Shown here piece after piece: positions 1-9,075 of a stretch of DNA of 64,000 nucleotides. The notes under the pieces are model-generated. The model did no database searches and was not told the origin of the DNA. It saw only the letters and a program-made list of their open reading frames with translations. Position numbers and translations under genes: made by a program. Within the stretch, counting starts at the first letter, position 1. Every line of letters begins with the position of its first letter. The stretch is from CAYRTV01 sp046483285 (GTDB lineage: Bacteria; Acidobacteriota; Aminicenantia; Aminicenantales; Aminicenantaceae). Location: positions 1 through 64,000 of the forward strand of contig JAWODN010000121.1 in the NCBI GenBank assembly GCA_046483285.1, given 5' to 3'.

Positions 1-1
1 G

Positions 2-2560
2 GCGTCTTTTCTCTATCCTCAAACTGAATCCGGTTCCCTTGAAAATTTCATGGACCGGTTTGTCCGGTCCCTTGAGGGCCAGCGTCTTTCGGAATATGTG
101 AATCATTATACTTTTGGTTTGCGGGAGAAGGAATCCGCTTCCATAATCAGCATGTTTGAAGATTTCGACATGGAAACCGTTTCCGCGGATATCATGTCTT
201 TAAAGCAAACCGGAGATAATAATGCGGTTGTTCATATCAGGGCTGCTTTTCAGAATTTTTTCTCGGTGATTATGGAGGTCTGGAAGCTGGAACTCTTTCT
301 GTCCGAAAAAGGATGGGCTGTCATAACCAAGCAGAGCATCGGAAATCCCCAGAAAATGTATTCCATATCCATCCCCTCATCCCGTGCTGAGAGGGTCAGG
401 GGGGTGATTATCCAGCATGCGGATATCCGGATTTATTTTGAAGATGCGTTGGTTTTTTATGACAATATTCCGGAAATTGATACCGCCCTATTGGTGCTGG
501 GGAAAGGAGAGGTGGATTTCGAGCCTTCCCTTCAGAGGGAGCGTCATCAACTGGACTTAATTTACGGTAATCCTTTTCTTAGGGAAGAGTTGGAATATGC
601 TTATATCCGTGGCAACGATTCTTTTTTTGCCAAAAATATTAATATCATCCCCTATGATGACACCGGACCCCCTTCCGTTTCAGAAAAAGATTGGAAAAGA
701 GTTTCCACATTATTTTCCCGGCATTACCCCCGGTCGTTTACAGTGGAAAGTCCTTGGGTGGATTCTTTAATGACCGTTCTCCCTCAGGGTGATGAGGCTG
801 TTTTTGAATTTGAAACCAAAAAAAAGGGTGTGTTCACTTATATTAATTCCCCTTTTTCCGATGAAGAGATCAGTTTATACGAGTGGAAAGAAAGCCGGTT
901 GATTTGCTTGTATTCTCCCCCCATTGAAGAAGGTAAAAAAAGACTGTTCATCAGCCACGTTCAGAAATATGATGTTAAAGACATCCGGCTGAAATTGATT
1001 TACCGGCCGGAGGATTATCTTTTTTCCGGAAACGCGGAAATCCGGCTGGAGTCTTCGGTGGGAAGGCTGGGGGTGGTGAAGTTTAAATTCAATCCCGATT
1101 TGCAGGTTTTGAGGATTCTGGATGAAGATGAAAATGATTTGTATTACACCTGGGACCGGCTGAGAAAAACGATTTATGTTTATTTTTTAAGTGAAGTTCC
1201 CAGGGGCAGCACCGCCCGCCTCCAGGTGTATTACCGGGGAAATATTCCGCCTCCACCGGTTACTGCGAATGTGATTGGAACGGGGGGCATTCAGAATATC
1301 GATAATTTTCCGGTGGAATTCCGGACCTATCTCTACAGCCGGAGGGCTTATTGGTACCCTTCGCCTCCCGATGACGACTATTTCACAGCCGGATTGACCA
1401 TTTCCCTTCCAAAGGGATTTGATGTCATTTCCAGCGGGCTGCGGTCCAGTGACGTTTCCGGCCGCCGGGACGGAGGGAATACGGAATCCGAATTTGTGAC
1501 CACCCGTTTTGAATCTCAAAAGCCGTTGAAATATCTTTCTTTTATTGTGGGCCGGTTCAGAGAGGTTTTCCGCAAGGACCAGCCGCGGTCCATGGTTTAT
1601 TTCCAATCTTCCCGGGCCCGTCCCGATCAATGGAATGTTTTGGAAGAAGCCGGGAAAATCATATCTTTTTATGAATCAAAATTTGGTGAATATCCTTATC
1701 AAAAATTCACCCTCCTCAAAAGGGTTTGGGCTTCCGGCGGGGGACACAGCCCTCCCGGGTATATTGTTATCAACGAATTGCCGCAGGGAAGCCGTTTTCG
1801 CTTCCGCCTGCAAAGCCGGAGCCCGGTTGATTTTTCGCAATGGCCGGAGTATTTCCTGGCCCACGAATTGGCTCATCAATGGTGGGGTCAAGGGGTGTCA
1901 TGGAAAACATACCGGGATATATGGCTGAGCGAAGGCTTATCTCAATTTTCTGCTTCCCTGTATCTGCTGGAAAAATATGGACCGGGAGCTTTTTCCCGGA
2001 TCACAAAAAAATTTTCCTCCTGGACGGAAAAAAAGTCCAAGTGGGGAGGCATAACCATGGGATCGCGGATAAGTCATTTTGACTTTGACGCCTACCAGGC
2101 TATTGTGTACAACAAGGCGGCTTTGGTTCTCCATATGCTGAAAGATTATATCGGAGAGGAATTGTTTTTTGCCGGCATCCAGAAGTTTTTTTCCAGAAAT
2201 GAATTTTCCGTTGCCGGAACGGCGGACTTCCGCGGAATTTTCCACAATGTTTCGGGTGTGGATTTGGATGATTTTTTTCATTGCTGGTTTGAAAATCATG
2301 AGCTTCCCAAGGTGGAGGTGCGTAAATTTATTCAAGAAGCGGAAGAAGGGTATCGGCTGCGGCTGGATGTGAATCAGACGGGTGATTCCTGCTTCATTTT
2401 TCCTCTTTGGGTGGAATGGGAAGAACGGAGACAAAAAATAAGAAAGAAAATTCTGGTAAATAAAACGAGAGAGCAGTATATATTTCAGCTTAAAGAAAAA
2501 CCAAGGAGAATTAAAATCAACCCCGACCGGGCGGTTCCGGGAGATTTTCGCATCCGTTAG
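2..2560 (+). CDS. M1-family (gluzincin) metallopeptidase-like protein, 5' partial
   Basis: The reading frame is open to the left edge, so the N-terminus is probably missing; the first ATG in the window is at 50 (836 residues from there). The zinc site is clear: HELAH at about residues 605-609 (from that ATG) followed 18 residues later by the third ligand Glu in WLSEGLSQF, the M1 HEXXH-X18-E pattern. A long beta-rich N-terminal part precedes it. The usual M1 substrate motif GAMEN is absent; the equivalent stretch reads GGGHSPPGYIVINE, so classical aminopeptidase activity is uncertain. Probably a large envelope or secreted metalloprotease. Nothing in the window shows its operon. Family confidence is high, substrate unknown. 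Confidence 0.85.
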   Translation, partial: ASFLYPQTESGSLENFMDRFVRSLEGQRLSEYVNHYTFGLREKESASIISMFEDFDMETVSADIMSLKQTGDNNAVVHIRAAFQNFFSVIMEVWKLELFLSEKGWAVITKQSIGNPQKMYSISIPSSRAERVRGVIIQHADIRIYFEDALVFYDNIPEIDTALLVLGKGEVDFEPSLQRERHQLDLIYGNPFLREELEYAYIRGNDSFFAKNINIIPYDDTGPPSVSEKDWKRVSTLFSRHYPRSFTVESPWVDSLMTVLPQGDEAVFEFETKKKGVFTYINSPFSDEEISLYEWKESRLICLYSPPIEEGKKRLFISHVQKYDVKDIRLKLIYRPEDYLFSGNAEIRLESSVGRLGVVKFKFNPDLQVLRILDEDENDLYYTWDRLRKTIYVYFLSEVPRGSTARLQVYYRGNIPPPPVTANVIGTGGIQNIDNFPVEFRTYLYSRRAYWYPSPPDDDYFTAGLTISLPKGFDVISSGLRSSDVSGRRDGGNTESEFVTTRFESQKPLKYLSFIVGRFREVFRKDQPRSMVYFQSSRARPDQWNVLEEAGKIISFYESKFGEYPYQKFTLLKRVWASGGGHSPPGYIVINELPQGSRFRFRLQSRSPVDFSQWPEYFLAHELAHQWWGQGVSWKTYRDIWLSEGLSQFSASLYLLEKYGPGAFSRITKKFSSWTEKKSKWGGITMGSRISHFDFDAYQAIVYNKAALVLHMLKDYIGEELFFAGIQKFFSRNEFSVAGTADFRGIFHNVSGVDLDDFFHCWFENHELPKVEVRKFIQEAEEGYRLRLDVNQTGDSCFIFPLWVEWEERRQKIRKKILVNKTREQYIFQLKEKPRRIKINPDRAVPGDFRIR

Positions 2561-3159
2561 CTTAACCTATTACTTTGCCTGACCTATTCATAAAAAAATG
2601 GCGATGTTTTTGCAATCTTTTCTTATCAGTGATATGCATGGTTTTTAGTGTAAGATCAAATGGAACGTTTTTCATTTTTTAAATGTTATTGTAATCGCAA
2701 TTTTTTTACCCTTCAGGCGGGCCGGATCACACCGCATCTGCCGGCTTGCGGCTCGTCGTAGTGAAGTGCCACGACTTCCTCGCCGCAATCCGACATCTGC
2801 GGCAATCCCGGCCCGTGAATAATCCAGGTTAGAAAATGACAGCTCCGCTGTCATCCTGAGGCCTGCGAAGCAGGCCGTAAGGATCTTATTCGGCTTCGTC
2901 TGATGAGTCGGTTCTGACTCATCAGACGAGGCACTCTAAGATTCCCGTCGCTTCGCTCCCCGGGAATGACATGCCGCTTTGTCATTGCGAGGCTTGCGCC
3001 AGCAAGCCGTGGCAATCCCTTCCTGCCTGGTGAAAGCGGGGCCAACCGGCAAGACGAAGCAGTCAGGGATTCCGAGGCACTGCGTGCCCCGGAATGACAC
3101 ACTCAAAGGTGCTTCGCACCGCGGGATGACACACTCACAGGCACGGCGTGCCTCGGAAT
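2561..3159. repeat. Intergenic repeat block: MITE-like element plus REP-like hairpins
   Basis: Non-coding 600 bp between convergent genes. In order it holds a 118-bp MITE-like element (2591-2708), a GC-rich module (2714-2832) that recurs inverted at 44276-44389, a REP-like unit with a long perfect hairpin (stem arms 2897-2909 and 2916-2928), and a second REP unit starting GTCATTGCGAGGCTTGC at 2981 that recurs at 15.6, 20 and 24.7 kb. Short open frames here are repeat artefacts. Confidence 0.85.
2591..2708. repeat. MITE-like element, copy A (118 bp)
   Basis: Bounded by inverted termini: TAAAAAAATGGCGAT at 2591-2605 and ATCGCAATTTTTTTA at 2694-2708, complementary except for one pair. The interior is AT-rich and shares short blocks with copies at 15472 and 35284. 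The left flank (CTGACCTATTCA) and right flank (CCCTTC) are also shared. No coding capacity. Confidence 0.8.
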
Positions 3160-4548
3160 TTACGATCCGGTTTCCGATAGATTGTGGATATCGATATCCA
3201 TCCGTTTGATCATTTCATTGAGAGTGGTGGGTTTTAATCCCAGCATTTTCGCTGCTTTTTTTTGGACCCCCCCGCAGCGTCGAAGAGCATCCTGAATGAA
3301 TTGCTTCTGGAATCCCAGGGTTCGTTCCTTGAGATTGTAAGTGGAGATTTCTTCCCTTTTTCCTGCACCTGAGGATTCCAGGAGGAAAGGAGGAGTGCTC
3401 TCAAGGGTGATGGCACCACCGCGGCTCAAGACAACCGCTCTCTCTATAAGATTTTCCAATTCCCGGATATTTCCCGGCCAGTGGTATTTTTCCATCAAGG
3501 CCATCACTTCTTCTGAAACCTTTTGAATATCTTTATCGTTCTCTTTGTTGTAAATATCCAGAAAATGTTTAACCAGGAGCGGAATGTCTTCAGTTCTCTT
3601 CCGGAGAGGGGGCAGTTCGATTTTGATGACATTGAGCCGGTAGTAAAGGTCCTCACGAAAAGCTCCTTTCTGAATAAGCTTTTCCAGGCTGGTATTCGTC
3701 GCGGCAATGACTCGGGCATCGACTTTAATGATGTTTGTTCCACCCAGGCGCATGAATTCCTTTTCCTGCATCACACGCAGTAATTTCGCTTGGGTTTCCA
3801 GGTTCAGAGACGAAATTTCATCAAAAAAAATCGTTCCTTTATCGGCGGCTTCGAATAATCCCTTTTTGAGATTAGTGGCCCCGGTGAAGGCGCCTTTAAC
3901 ATGCCCGAAAAGATGGCTTTCCAGCAAGTCAGGGGGCAAAGAGCCGCTGTTGACTGTGATAAAGGGGGAGCCTGCCCGGTTGCTGTTTTGGTGAATAGCC
4001 CGGGCAACCAACTCTTTGCCTGTTCCGCTTTCCCCTTGAATAAGGATGGTGCTCCGGGTGGGAGCCACCGCTTTTATGGTTTCAAAAATATTCTGCATCG
4101 GTTTGCTCTTCCCGATGATATTTTCGAAACTGAATTTTTTGCTCAGCTCATTTTTCAAACGGATATTTTCCTGCTGCAGTTTTTTATGCTCGATGGCGCG
4201 TTTGATGGTCACGAGAAGTTCGTCGTGCTTAAAAGGCTTTTGTACGTAATCGAAAGCGCCGCTTTTCATGGCGGAAATGGCGGATTCAACGGAGGCGTAG
4301 GCGGTGATAATGATGACCTGAGTGTCCGGAGCTTTTTCTTTGATGCGGTGAAGAACCTCGATGCCGTCCATTCCGGGCATGAGAAGGTCCAGCAAAACAA
4401 GCCCGTAGGATTGAGAATCAAATTTTTTCAGGGCTTCCTCTCCCCCGGAAGAGATTTCTGTGTTGAAGCCCTCTGAAGTCAGCAAGTCTCCCAGAACTTC
4501 GTGAATAATAGGTTCGTCGTCGATAATATGAATGATTTCTTCAGCCAT
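3160..4548 (-). CDS. Sigma54-dependent response regulator (NtrC/PilR type)
   Basis: 462-residue activator with the full NtrC layout. The receiver domain (about 1-120) has phospho-acceptor Asp54 in LVLLDLLMPGMDG. The AAA+ domain (about 142-370) has Walker A GESGTGKE (172-179), the sigma54-contact loop GAFTGA (219-224) and Walker B FFDE. A C-terminal Fis-type helix-turn-helix follows. It should hydrolyse ATP to open sigma54 promoters once phosphorylated. Its start overlaps the end of the kinase gene by 8 nt, so the two are co-translated partners. Next to a pilus operon it resembles PilSR, but the target is inference; no TGGCAC-N5-TTGC site was recognised upstream of either pilus locus. Confidence 0.93.
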   Translation of the reverse strand: MAEEIIHIIDDEPIIHEVLGDLLTSEGFNTEISSGGEEALKKFDSQSYGLVLLDLLMPGMDGIEVLHRIKEKAPDTQVIIITAYASVESAISAMKSGAFDYVQKPFKHDELLVTIKRAIEHKKLQQENIRLKNELSKKFSFENIIGKSKPMQNIFETIKAVAPTRSTILIQGESGTGKELVARAIHQNSNRAGSPFITVNSGSLPPDLLESHLFGHVKGAFTGATNLKKGLFEAADKGTIFFDEISSLNLETQAKLLRVMQEKEFMRLGGTNIIKVDARVIAATNTSLEKLIQKGAFREDLYYRLNVIKIELPPLRKRTEDIPLLVKHFLDIYNKENDKDIQKVSEEVMALMEKYHWPGNIRELENLIERAVVLSRGGAITLESTPPFLLESSGAGKREEISTYNLKERTLGFQKQFIQDALRRCGGVQKKAAKMLGLKPTTLNEMIKRMDIDIHNLSETGS

Positions 4549-7423
4549 GATGTTCTTGTTCCCTGGTTATGGATTCAGGCGAATTCTTTTTTTGTTTTTG
4601 AACCGGCAAATAAACCGTGAAAACAGTTCCTTTCTGAACATAGCTTTTCACATCGATATGTCCCGCGTGTTCTTTAACGATAGCGTAGCTGATGGACAAT
4701 CCCAGGCCGGTTCCTTTGCCTATCCCTTTGGTGGTGAAGAAGGGGTCAAATATATTCGGCATATGCTGACTTTTGATTCCGGTGCCTGTGTCCTCAATTC
4801 TAACGGCTGCGTATTGACCGCTTTGAAAACTGCGGATTTTAAGCATCCCGCCGTCGGGCATAGCATCCAGGGCATTTAGGATAATATTGATAAAAACCTG
4901 CTGAAGCTTTTCTCCATGCCCCCATACGGGACCCATCGGCATCAATTCCAGATTAAGATCGATATTCATGTGTTTTAATTTATAATCGATAAGGGAGATG
5001 ATGGACTGAATATTCTCATTGATATTGATTTGATGAAACATCGAGTCGGAAGGATTTCTGGCGAAATTCAGCAGGTTTTTGACGATTCGCCCCACCCGGT
5101 CGGTTTGCGCTTCGATTTTATTCAATATGCGGGAATGGGAGGAATCAGAGAGTTTTTTTTGCAGCATCTGGATATAACTGGATATCCCCGTTAAGGGGGT
5201 GTTGATTTCATGGGCGACTCCGGCGGAAAGCAATCCCACCGATGCCAGTTTCTCTGAGGTCAGCAATTGCTGCTGCAGTGACATTTTTTCCGTGGTGTCC
5301 TCAAAAACCAATACAGTGCCGTACGGGTTCATTTTGTTGTCCAGAAGCGGGGTTTTTGCGATATCAAATATTTTATTTTCCCCTGTCGGAAGATTCAGGC
5401 TTATCTCACTGAGAAGGCGGAACCCTTTCTGAGTGTCGGATGGAAAGACCGCGGAATAATTTTGTTCACCCAGCGCTTCCGCCAAGTTTTTGTAAGTCAC
5501 CTCTACCTTTTTTTTGAGAAAGGTTTCCTCCATTACTCGGTTCCACCCTATGATATGACCGTTTTTATCGGTAACCGCAACACCGACGGTCAGGCTTTCG
5601 ATGATGTTTTCGCTGTAATCTTTCAACCGCTCCAGCTCCAGGGCCCGGGCATGAACCTGGTCATAAAGATACGCGTTTTCAAGTGTGAGGGCCATGGGGG
5701 AGGATATGGTTCGCAGCAATTCCCAGTCCTCCGAGTTAAGAAAAGTATCGTCGGTTTTTTTCCCCATAGCCAGGCATCCGATCAGGTTGCCTTCCACCTT
5801 CAGGGGCAGAAGATGAAAAAAATTCAATTCCGTCATGGCGCCGGTTTCAGAAGCAGGGTTTTTACGCTCTGTCAGAGAGAGAAAAGAGACGAACTCTTCA
5901 TCAATTATCCGCCGGTAAAGATGTTGGTTCATATGGATGTGGTTGTTCCGGGAGGGAGGCTGTTTGCGGGACCTTTGGACGTAAAAGACTCCTTTTTGAT
6001 TATCCGAGGGCAGGAGGAGAGCGATATGTTCAATAGCCAAAGCGTTCGCGATCAAATCCAGCAATGAACGGGAAAGTCTATCCAAGTCTCTTTCCCGGCT
6101 CAATTCCTCACTGATGGAAAGAAGGGTTTTCCGGTAATGGTAACTGCGGCGGTATATGGCGCGGTCCAGCAGGGACTGGATGAGATTTTTCAGGGGAGTG
6201 AAAAGAGTGGCGCCCAGGATGATGGCCATGATACCGAGAAGCAGGACGCTGAGGTTGTCTTGAGTGGATATTTTCGTCTGAGAGGTGACAATGAAGTACA
6301 CCGTCGCAATAACCATATAGGATATTATCAGCGTAACGGCTTTTTTCAGAAGAACCTCTAAATCCATGAGTTTATAGCGGGAAATGGAGTAGACGAAAGC
6401 CAAGGGGATAAGGGCATGGAGAACAATAGTGGCTTCGGAAAGTTTAGAGGGGACGGAACCTGAAAAATAAGGGAAAGCATAAAAAACAGCAAATGGGATA
6501 AATCCGATTCCCAGGCCGTAGGCGACCCATTTCAATTGTTTTTTTATAATTAAATTCGTGACTTTGTAGGAATCGTAGATAATAACCGCCAGGGCGATGA
6601 ATGTGAAGAGCGTCAAATGAAAAAGATTCAGTTTTTCCAGCGTCATGAAATAGTCATAAGTAAAAGACTCTCCCAGCTGAAAGATATCGGGAAGGTGAAA
6701 GAAGATTTGACCTAATAACAGCAAGGTGGCCGGAAAATAGAAGAGATAGACAGGAAAAAATTGTTTTTTATTGATTTTTTTGCGTTTGGGAAAAATCGCG
6801 AAAAAATGGAGGAGCAAAGGCGGGAAAAAAAGAAAAGGGATGATATCAAGCCAGTAGAAAAGGGAATCGAGCGTGTCCAAATGCCCGGTCGGCGAAAAAA
6901 CCTGGAAGGAAAAAAAGGCCATTGTCACCAGGAAAAAAAATATATAGGGCGGGGAGAGAGACTTCCTGGCATTGATAAAAACGGTGAGACCGATCACAAA
7001 GGCCGTCATTCCAATCAATGCCAGATAAAAATACAGCAAATGGGTTCTTTTTTTCTCAACAAAAAAAGAAGGATACATTGGGAACCCTTCGCGGACGATC
7101 TCATAACGGACCTTTTGGTTGGAACTTTCGGCAATCCAAAGCTGCTTGGCCACGTCAATGGGATTCTCCATGGGAGAGAGGTTGATGGAATAAAGAATGT
7201 CTCCTTTGTTGATTCCGGCCAGATAAGCGGGGCTGCCTTTCTCCACCCGGATGGCGGTCAAGCCTTCTTTTCGTTTTTGCCACGTCACCCCGTCTGAAGG
7301 TTCTTCCCATTGGATCTTTTTATAAATATTCAGACAGCCCAGAATGAAGAGGATGAAAACGGGGATGATGATGAAAAGGGTTTTAATTCGATTGGAGGAG
7401 GTTCCTTGGAATGACATGTTCAC
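4541..7423 (-). CDS. PDZ/multi-TM/GAF/PAS sensor histidine kinase
   Basis: About 960-residue membrane kinase. One N-terminal membrane helix (about 13-33) leads to a PDZ-like domain (about 55-115, GSPAYLAGINKGDIL). Roughly eight further membrane helices follow, then a GAF-like region (about 450-590), a PAS domain (about 610-710), HisKA with the phospho-acceptor His near 738 (AHEINTPLTG) and HATPase_c with DTGTGI and GTGLGLS boxes. The start is GTG 7423 or, more likely, ATG 7417; no strong ribosome site decides it. It is the cognate sensor of the overlapping regulator gene. The PDZ sits where a periplasmic ligand sensor would, so it may detect an exposed peptide end in the envelope (inference). 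Confidence 0.9.
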   Translation of the reverse strand: MNMSFQGTSSNRIKTLFIIIPVFILFILGCLNIYKKIQWEEPSDGVTWQKRKEGLTAIRVEKGSPAYLAGINKGDILYSINLSPMENPIDVAKQLWIAESSNQKVRYEIVREGFPMYPSFFVEKKRTHLLYFYLALIGMTAFVIGLTVFINARKSLSPPYIFFFLVTMAFFSFQVFSPTGHLDTLDSLFYWLDIIPFLFFPPLLLHFFAIFPKRKKINKKQFFPVYLFYFPATLLLLGQIFFHLPDIFQLGESFTYDYFMTLEKLNLFHLTLFTFIALAVIIYDSYKVTNLIIKKQLKWVAYGLGIGFIPFAVFYAFPYFSGSVPSKLSEATIVLHALIPLAFVYSISRYKLMDLEVLLKKAVTLIISYMVIATVYFIVTSQTKISTQDNLSVLLLGIMAIILGATLFTPLKNLIQSLLDRAIYRRSYHYRKTLLSISEELSRERDLDRLSRSLLDLIANALAIEHIALLLPSDNQKGVFYVQRSRKQPPSRNNHIHMNQHLYRRIIDEEFVSFLSLTERKNPASETGAMTELNFFHLLPLKVEGNLIGCLAMGKKTDDTFLNSEDWELLRTISSPMALTLENAYLYDQVHARALELERLKDYSENIIESLTVGVAVTDKNGHIIGWNRVMEETFLKKKVEVTYKNLAEALGEQNYSAVFPSDTQKGFRLLSEISLNLPTGENKIFDIAKTPLLDNKMNPYGTVLVFEDTTEKMSLQQQLLTSEKLASVGLLSAGVAHEINTPLTGISSYIQMLQKKLSDSSHSRILNKIEAQTDRVGRIVKNLLNFARNPSDSMFHQININENIQSIISLIDYKLKHMNIDLNLELMPMGPVWGHGEKLQQVFINIILNALDAMPDGGMLKIRSFQSGQYAAVRIEDTGTGIKSQHMPNIFDPFFTTKGIGKGTGLGLSISYAIVKEHAGHIDVKSYVQKGTVFTVYLPVQKQKKNSPESITREQEHHG

Positions 7424-7468
7424 GCTGTGAATCCAAAAAATTGAATCATTTTGATAAAAAAAATTACC

Positions 7469-7797
7469 CTAGTGTAATATATGCACCCGGGCTGAACGGA
7501 CAGCCCATTTGGTCGCCGGTTCAGCCAAATACCTCCGGAGAACCGGGTTTTCTTTTAACCATAAGGGGTTGGTGTCCCGGGACAGAAGGTTGTTCATGTA
7601 GTCGTTTTCGGATGGCTTGGACGGCGGCGTTTCCACCTGAAATGATTCCGCTGGACCAGGCCCCCTGACTGCAGAAAAAATGGACAGCGAAGCGGCCAGC
7701 AAAGCTGCCAATACTGACGTCCACACCTTAATCTTCACAAAAATAAGATAAGGTTTCCGCGGAAATTTGTCAACATGGGCCAGGCGTTTTGGGTTCA
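7469..7797 (-). CDS. Small hypothetical membrane-anchored or secreted protein
   Basis: A 108-109 residue frame from ATG 7797, with GTG 7726 as an alternative start. It has one hydrophobic segment (VWTSVLAALLAASLSIFSAV) followed by a polar tail rich in Pro, Ser, Asn and Arg. I recognise no family. The ATG abuts the -35 box of the divergent pilus promoter (7798-7826), so any transcript would overlap that promoter region. It may be a real small exported protein or a chance frame; evidence is weak. Confidence 0.35.
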
Positions 7798-7826
7798 TTG
7801 ACAAAATCAAGGAGATAACCTAATAT
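7798..7826 (+). promoter_or_regulatory. Sigma70-type promoter of the pilus assembly operon
   Basis: TTGACA (7798-7803), a 17-nt spacer and TAATAT (7821-7826). The predicted start near 7833 gives a leader of about 34 nt before the pilC-like ATG at 7867. It indicates that a housekeeping sigma can transcribe the operon. Confidence 0.75.
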
Positions 7827-7866
7827 GACCATACCAAAATATGTGTATGTATGGGAATAATTAAGA

Positions 7867-9075
7867 ATGCCTTATTTTCACTGCCGGTTGGCGTCTGAAG
7901 ACGGACGGGTTTTTTCTGAATCCCATTTTGCCCCTTCATATGATTCTTGCCGCAAGTATTTTGAATCCGGAGGCTTCTGTATTCTTTCCATCAAAAGGGA
8001 CTGGAAAAAAGTTGACGTGTCTTTTTCTTTGGGCCGCAGGAGGATTAAGCCCAAAGATTTTGTGATGTTCAACCAGGAACTGGTGGCTCTTATAAACGCC
8101 GGCTATCCCATTTTGAAAAGTCTCCAGATCATCATAAACCGGTCTAAGGATCCGCACTGGAAAGAAATTTTAATGGAAGTGGAAAATGAAGTGAGAAGCG
8201 GAAAATCCCTTTCCGAAGCCTTTTCGGAAAGCCGCATAAAATTTCCCACGGTTTATATCGCGTCGCTTATAGCCGGAGAGAGGGGAGGCAATCTTCCCGA
8301 GACCATCAAACGTTATATCGTTTATGAAAAAGTGATCAGGCGAACCCGGGAGCGGGTTAAAACCGCTTTGACCTATCCTGTTTTGCTTTTGCTGCTCTCC
8401 GGAGTTCTTTTGGGTGTTCTGGTTGGATTCATCATTCCCCGGTTTTCGGATTTTTATTCGGATTTCGGTACAGAGCTTCCTTTTATCACCCGCAGCCTGG
8501 TTTCTTTTTCAGTATTTATCCGGGATAATTTTCCATTTTTGCTGGGGTTTCTTTTGGTTATGGCGATCGGATATTTTCAAATGAAGAGAAAAGAAGCCGC
8601 CACGGTTTTTTTGGACCGCTGGAAATTGAAAATCCCCATCATGCGGCCGGTATGGATAGAATCCTCCGTGGCCCTTTTCAGCCGGACGTTAAGCCTGCTG
8701 TTGGGAGGCGGAATATCCTTGCTGCAATCGGTGGGAATTGCCCGGAAGGCGGTTCCCAATGAATATCTGGTTCATAACATGAAAGATCTCCCCGAATACA
8801 TAAAAAACGGGGAAAATCTGTCAGAAGCGGTGGATAAAGCCGGGTTTTTCACGCCGCTTGCTCTGGACATGATCCGGATTGGGGAGCGGTCCGCCAATTT
8901 GGAAGGAATGCTTGCGGATATCGCCCAGGTTCATGATGAAAGTGTTCAAGAGAGAGTCGACCGGCTGGTGGCCCTTATCGAACCGGCCATCATTATTTTC
9001 ATGGGATTTATTGTGGCCGTAATGCTTCTTTCGGTATACCTTCCCATATTCAATATAATCAGTGTGGCGAGATGA
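7867..9075 (+). CDS. pilC: Type IV pilus/T2SS inner-membrane platform protein (PilC/GspF)
   Basis: 402 residues, the normal family length. It has two GspF repeats: the first at about 60-190 (MFNQELVALINAGYPILKSL), the second at about 270-395 (LFSRTLSLLLGGGISLLQSV). Membrane helices lie near 170-195, 220-240 and 370-395. The N-terminal start MPYFHCRLASEDG is typical of PilC. It should act as the inner-membrane rotor on which the assembly ATPase works. First gene of a seven-gene run; its stop overlaps the next start by 4 nt (ATGA). Confidence 0.93.
   Translation: MPYFHCRLASEDGRVFSESHFAPSYDSCRKYFESGGFCILSIKRDWKKVDVSFSLGRRRIKPKDFVMFNQELVALINAGYPILKSLQIIINRSKDPHWKEILMEVENEVRSGKSLSEAFSESRIKFPTVYIASLIAGERGGNLPETIKRYIVYEKVIRRTRERVKTALTYPVLLLLLSGVLLGVLVGFIIPRFSDFYSDFGTELPFITRSLVSFSVFIRDNFPFLLGFLLVMAIGYFQMKRKEAATVFLDRWKLKIPIMRPVWIESSVALFSRTLSLLLGGGISLLQSVGIARKAVPNEYLVHNMKDLPEYIKNGENLSEAVDKAGFFTPLALDMIRIGERSANLEGMLADIAQVHDESVQERVDRLVALIEPAIIIFMGFIVAVMLLSVYLPIFNIISVAR

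Noticed and set aside
3160..7866. Sigma54 promoter for the pilus operon
   Set aside because: No TGGCAC-N5-TTGC match was seen near 7800; a good sigma70-type promoter is present instead.
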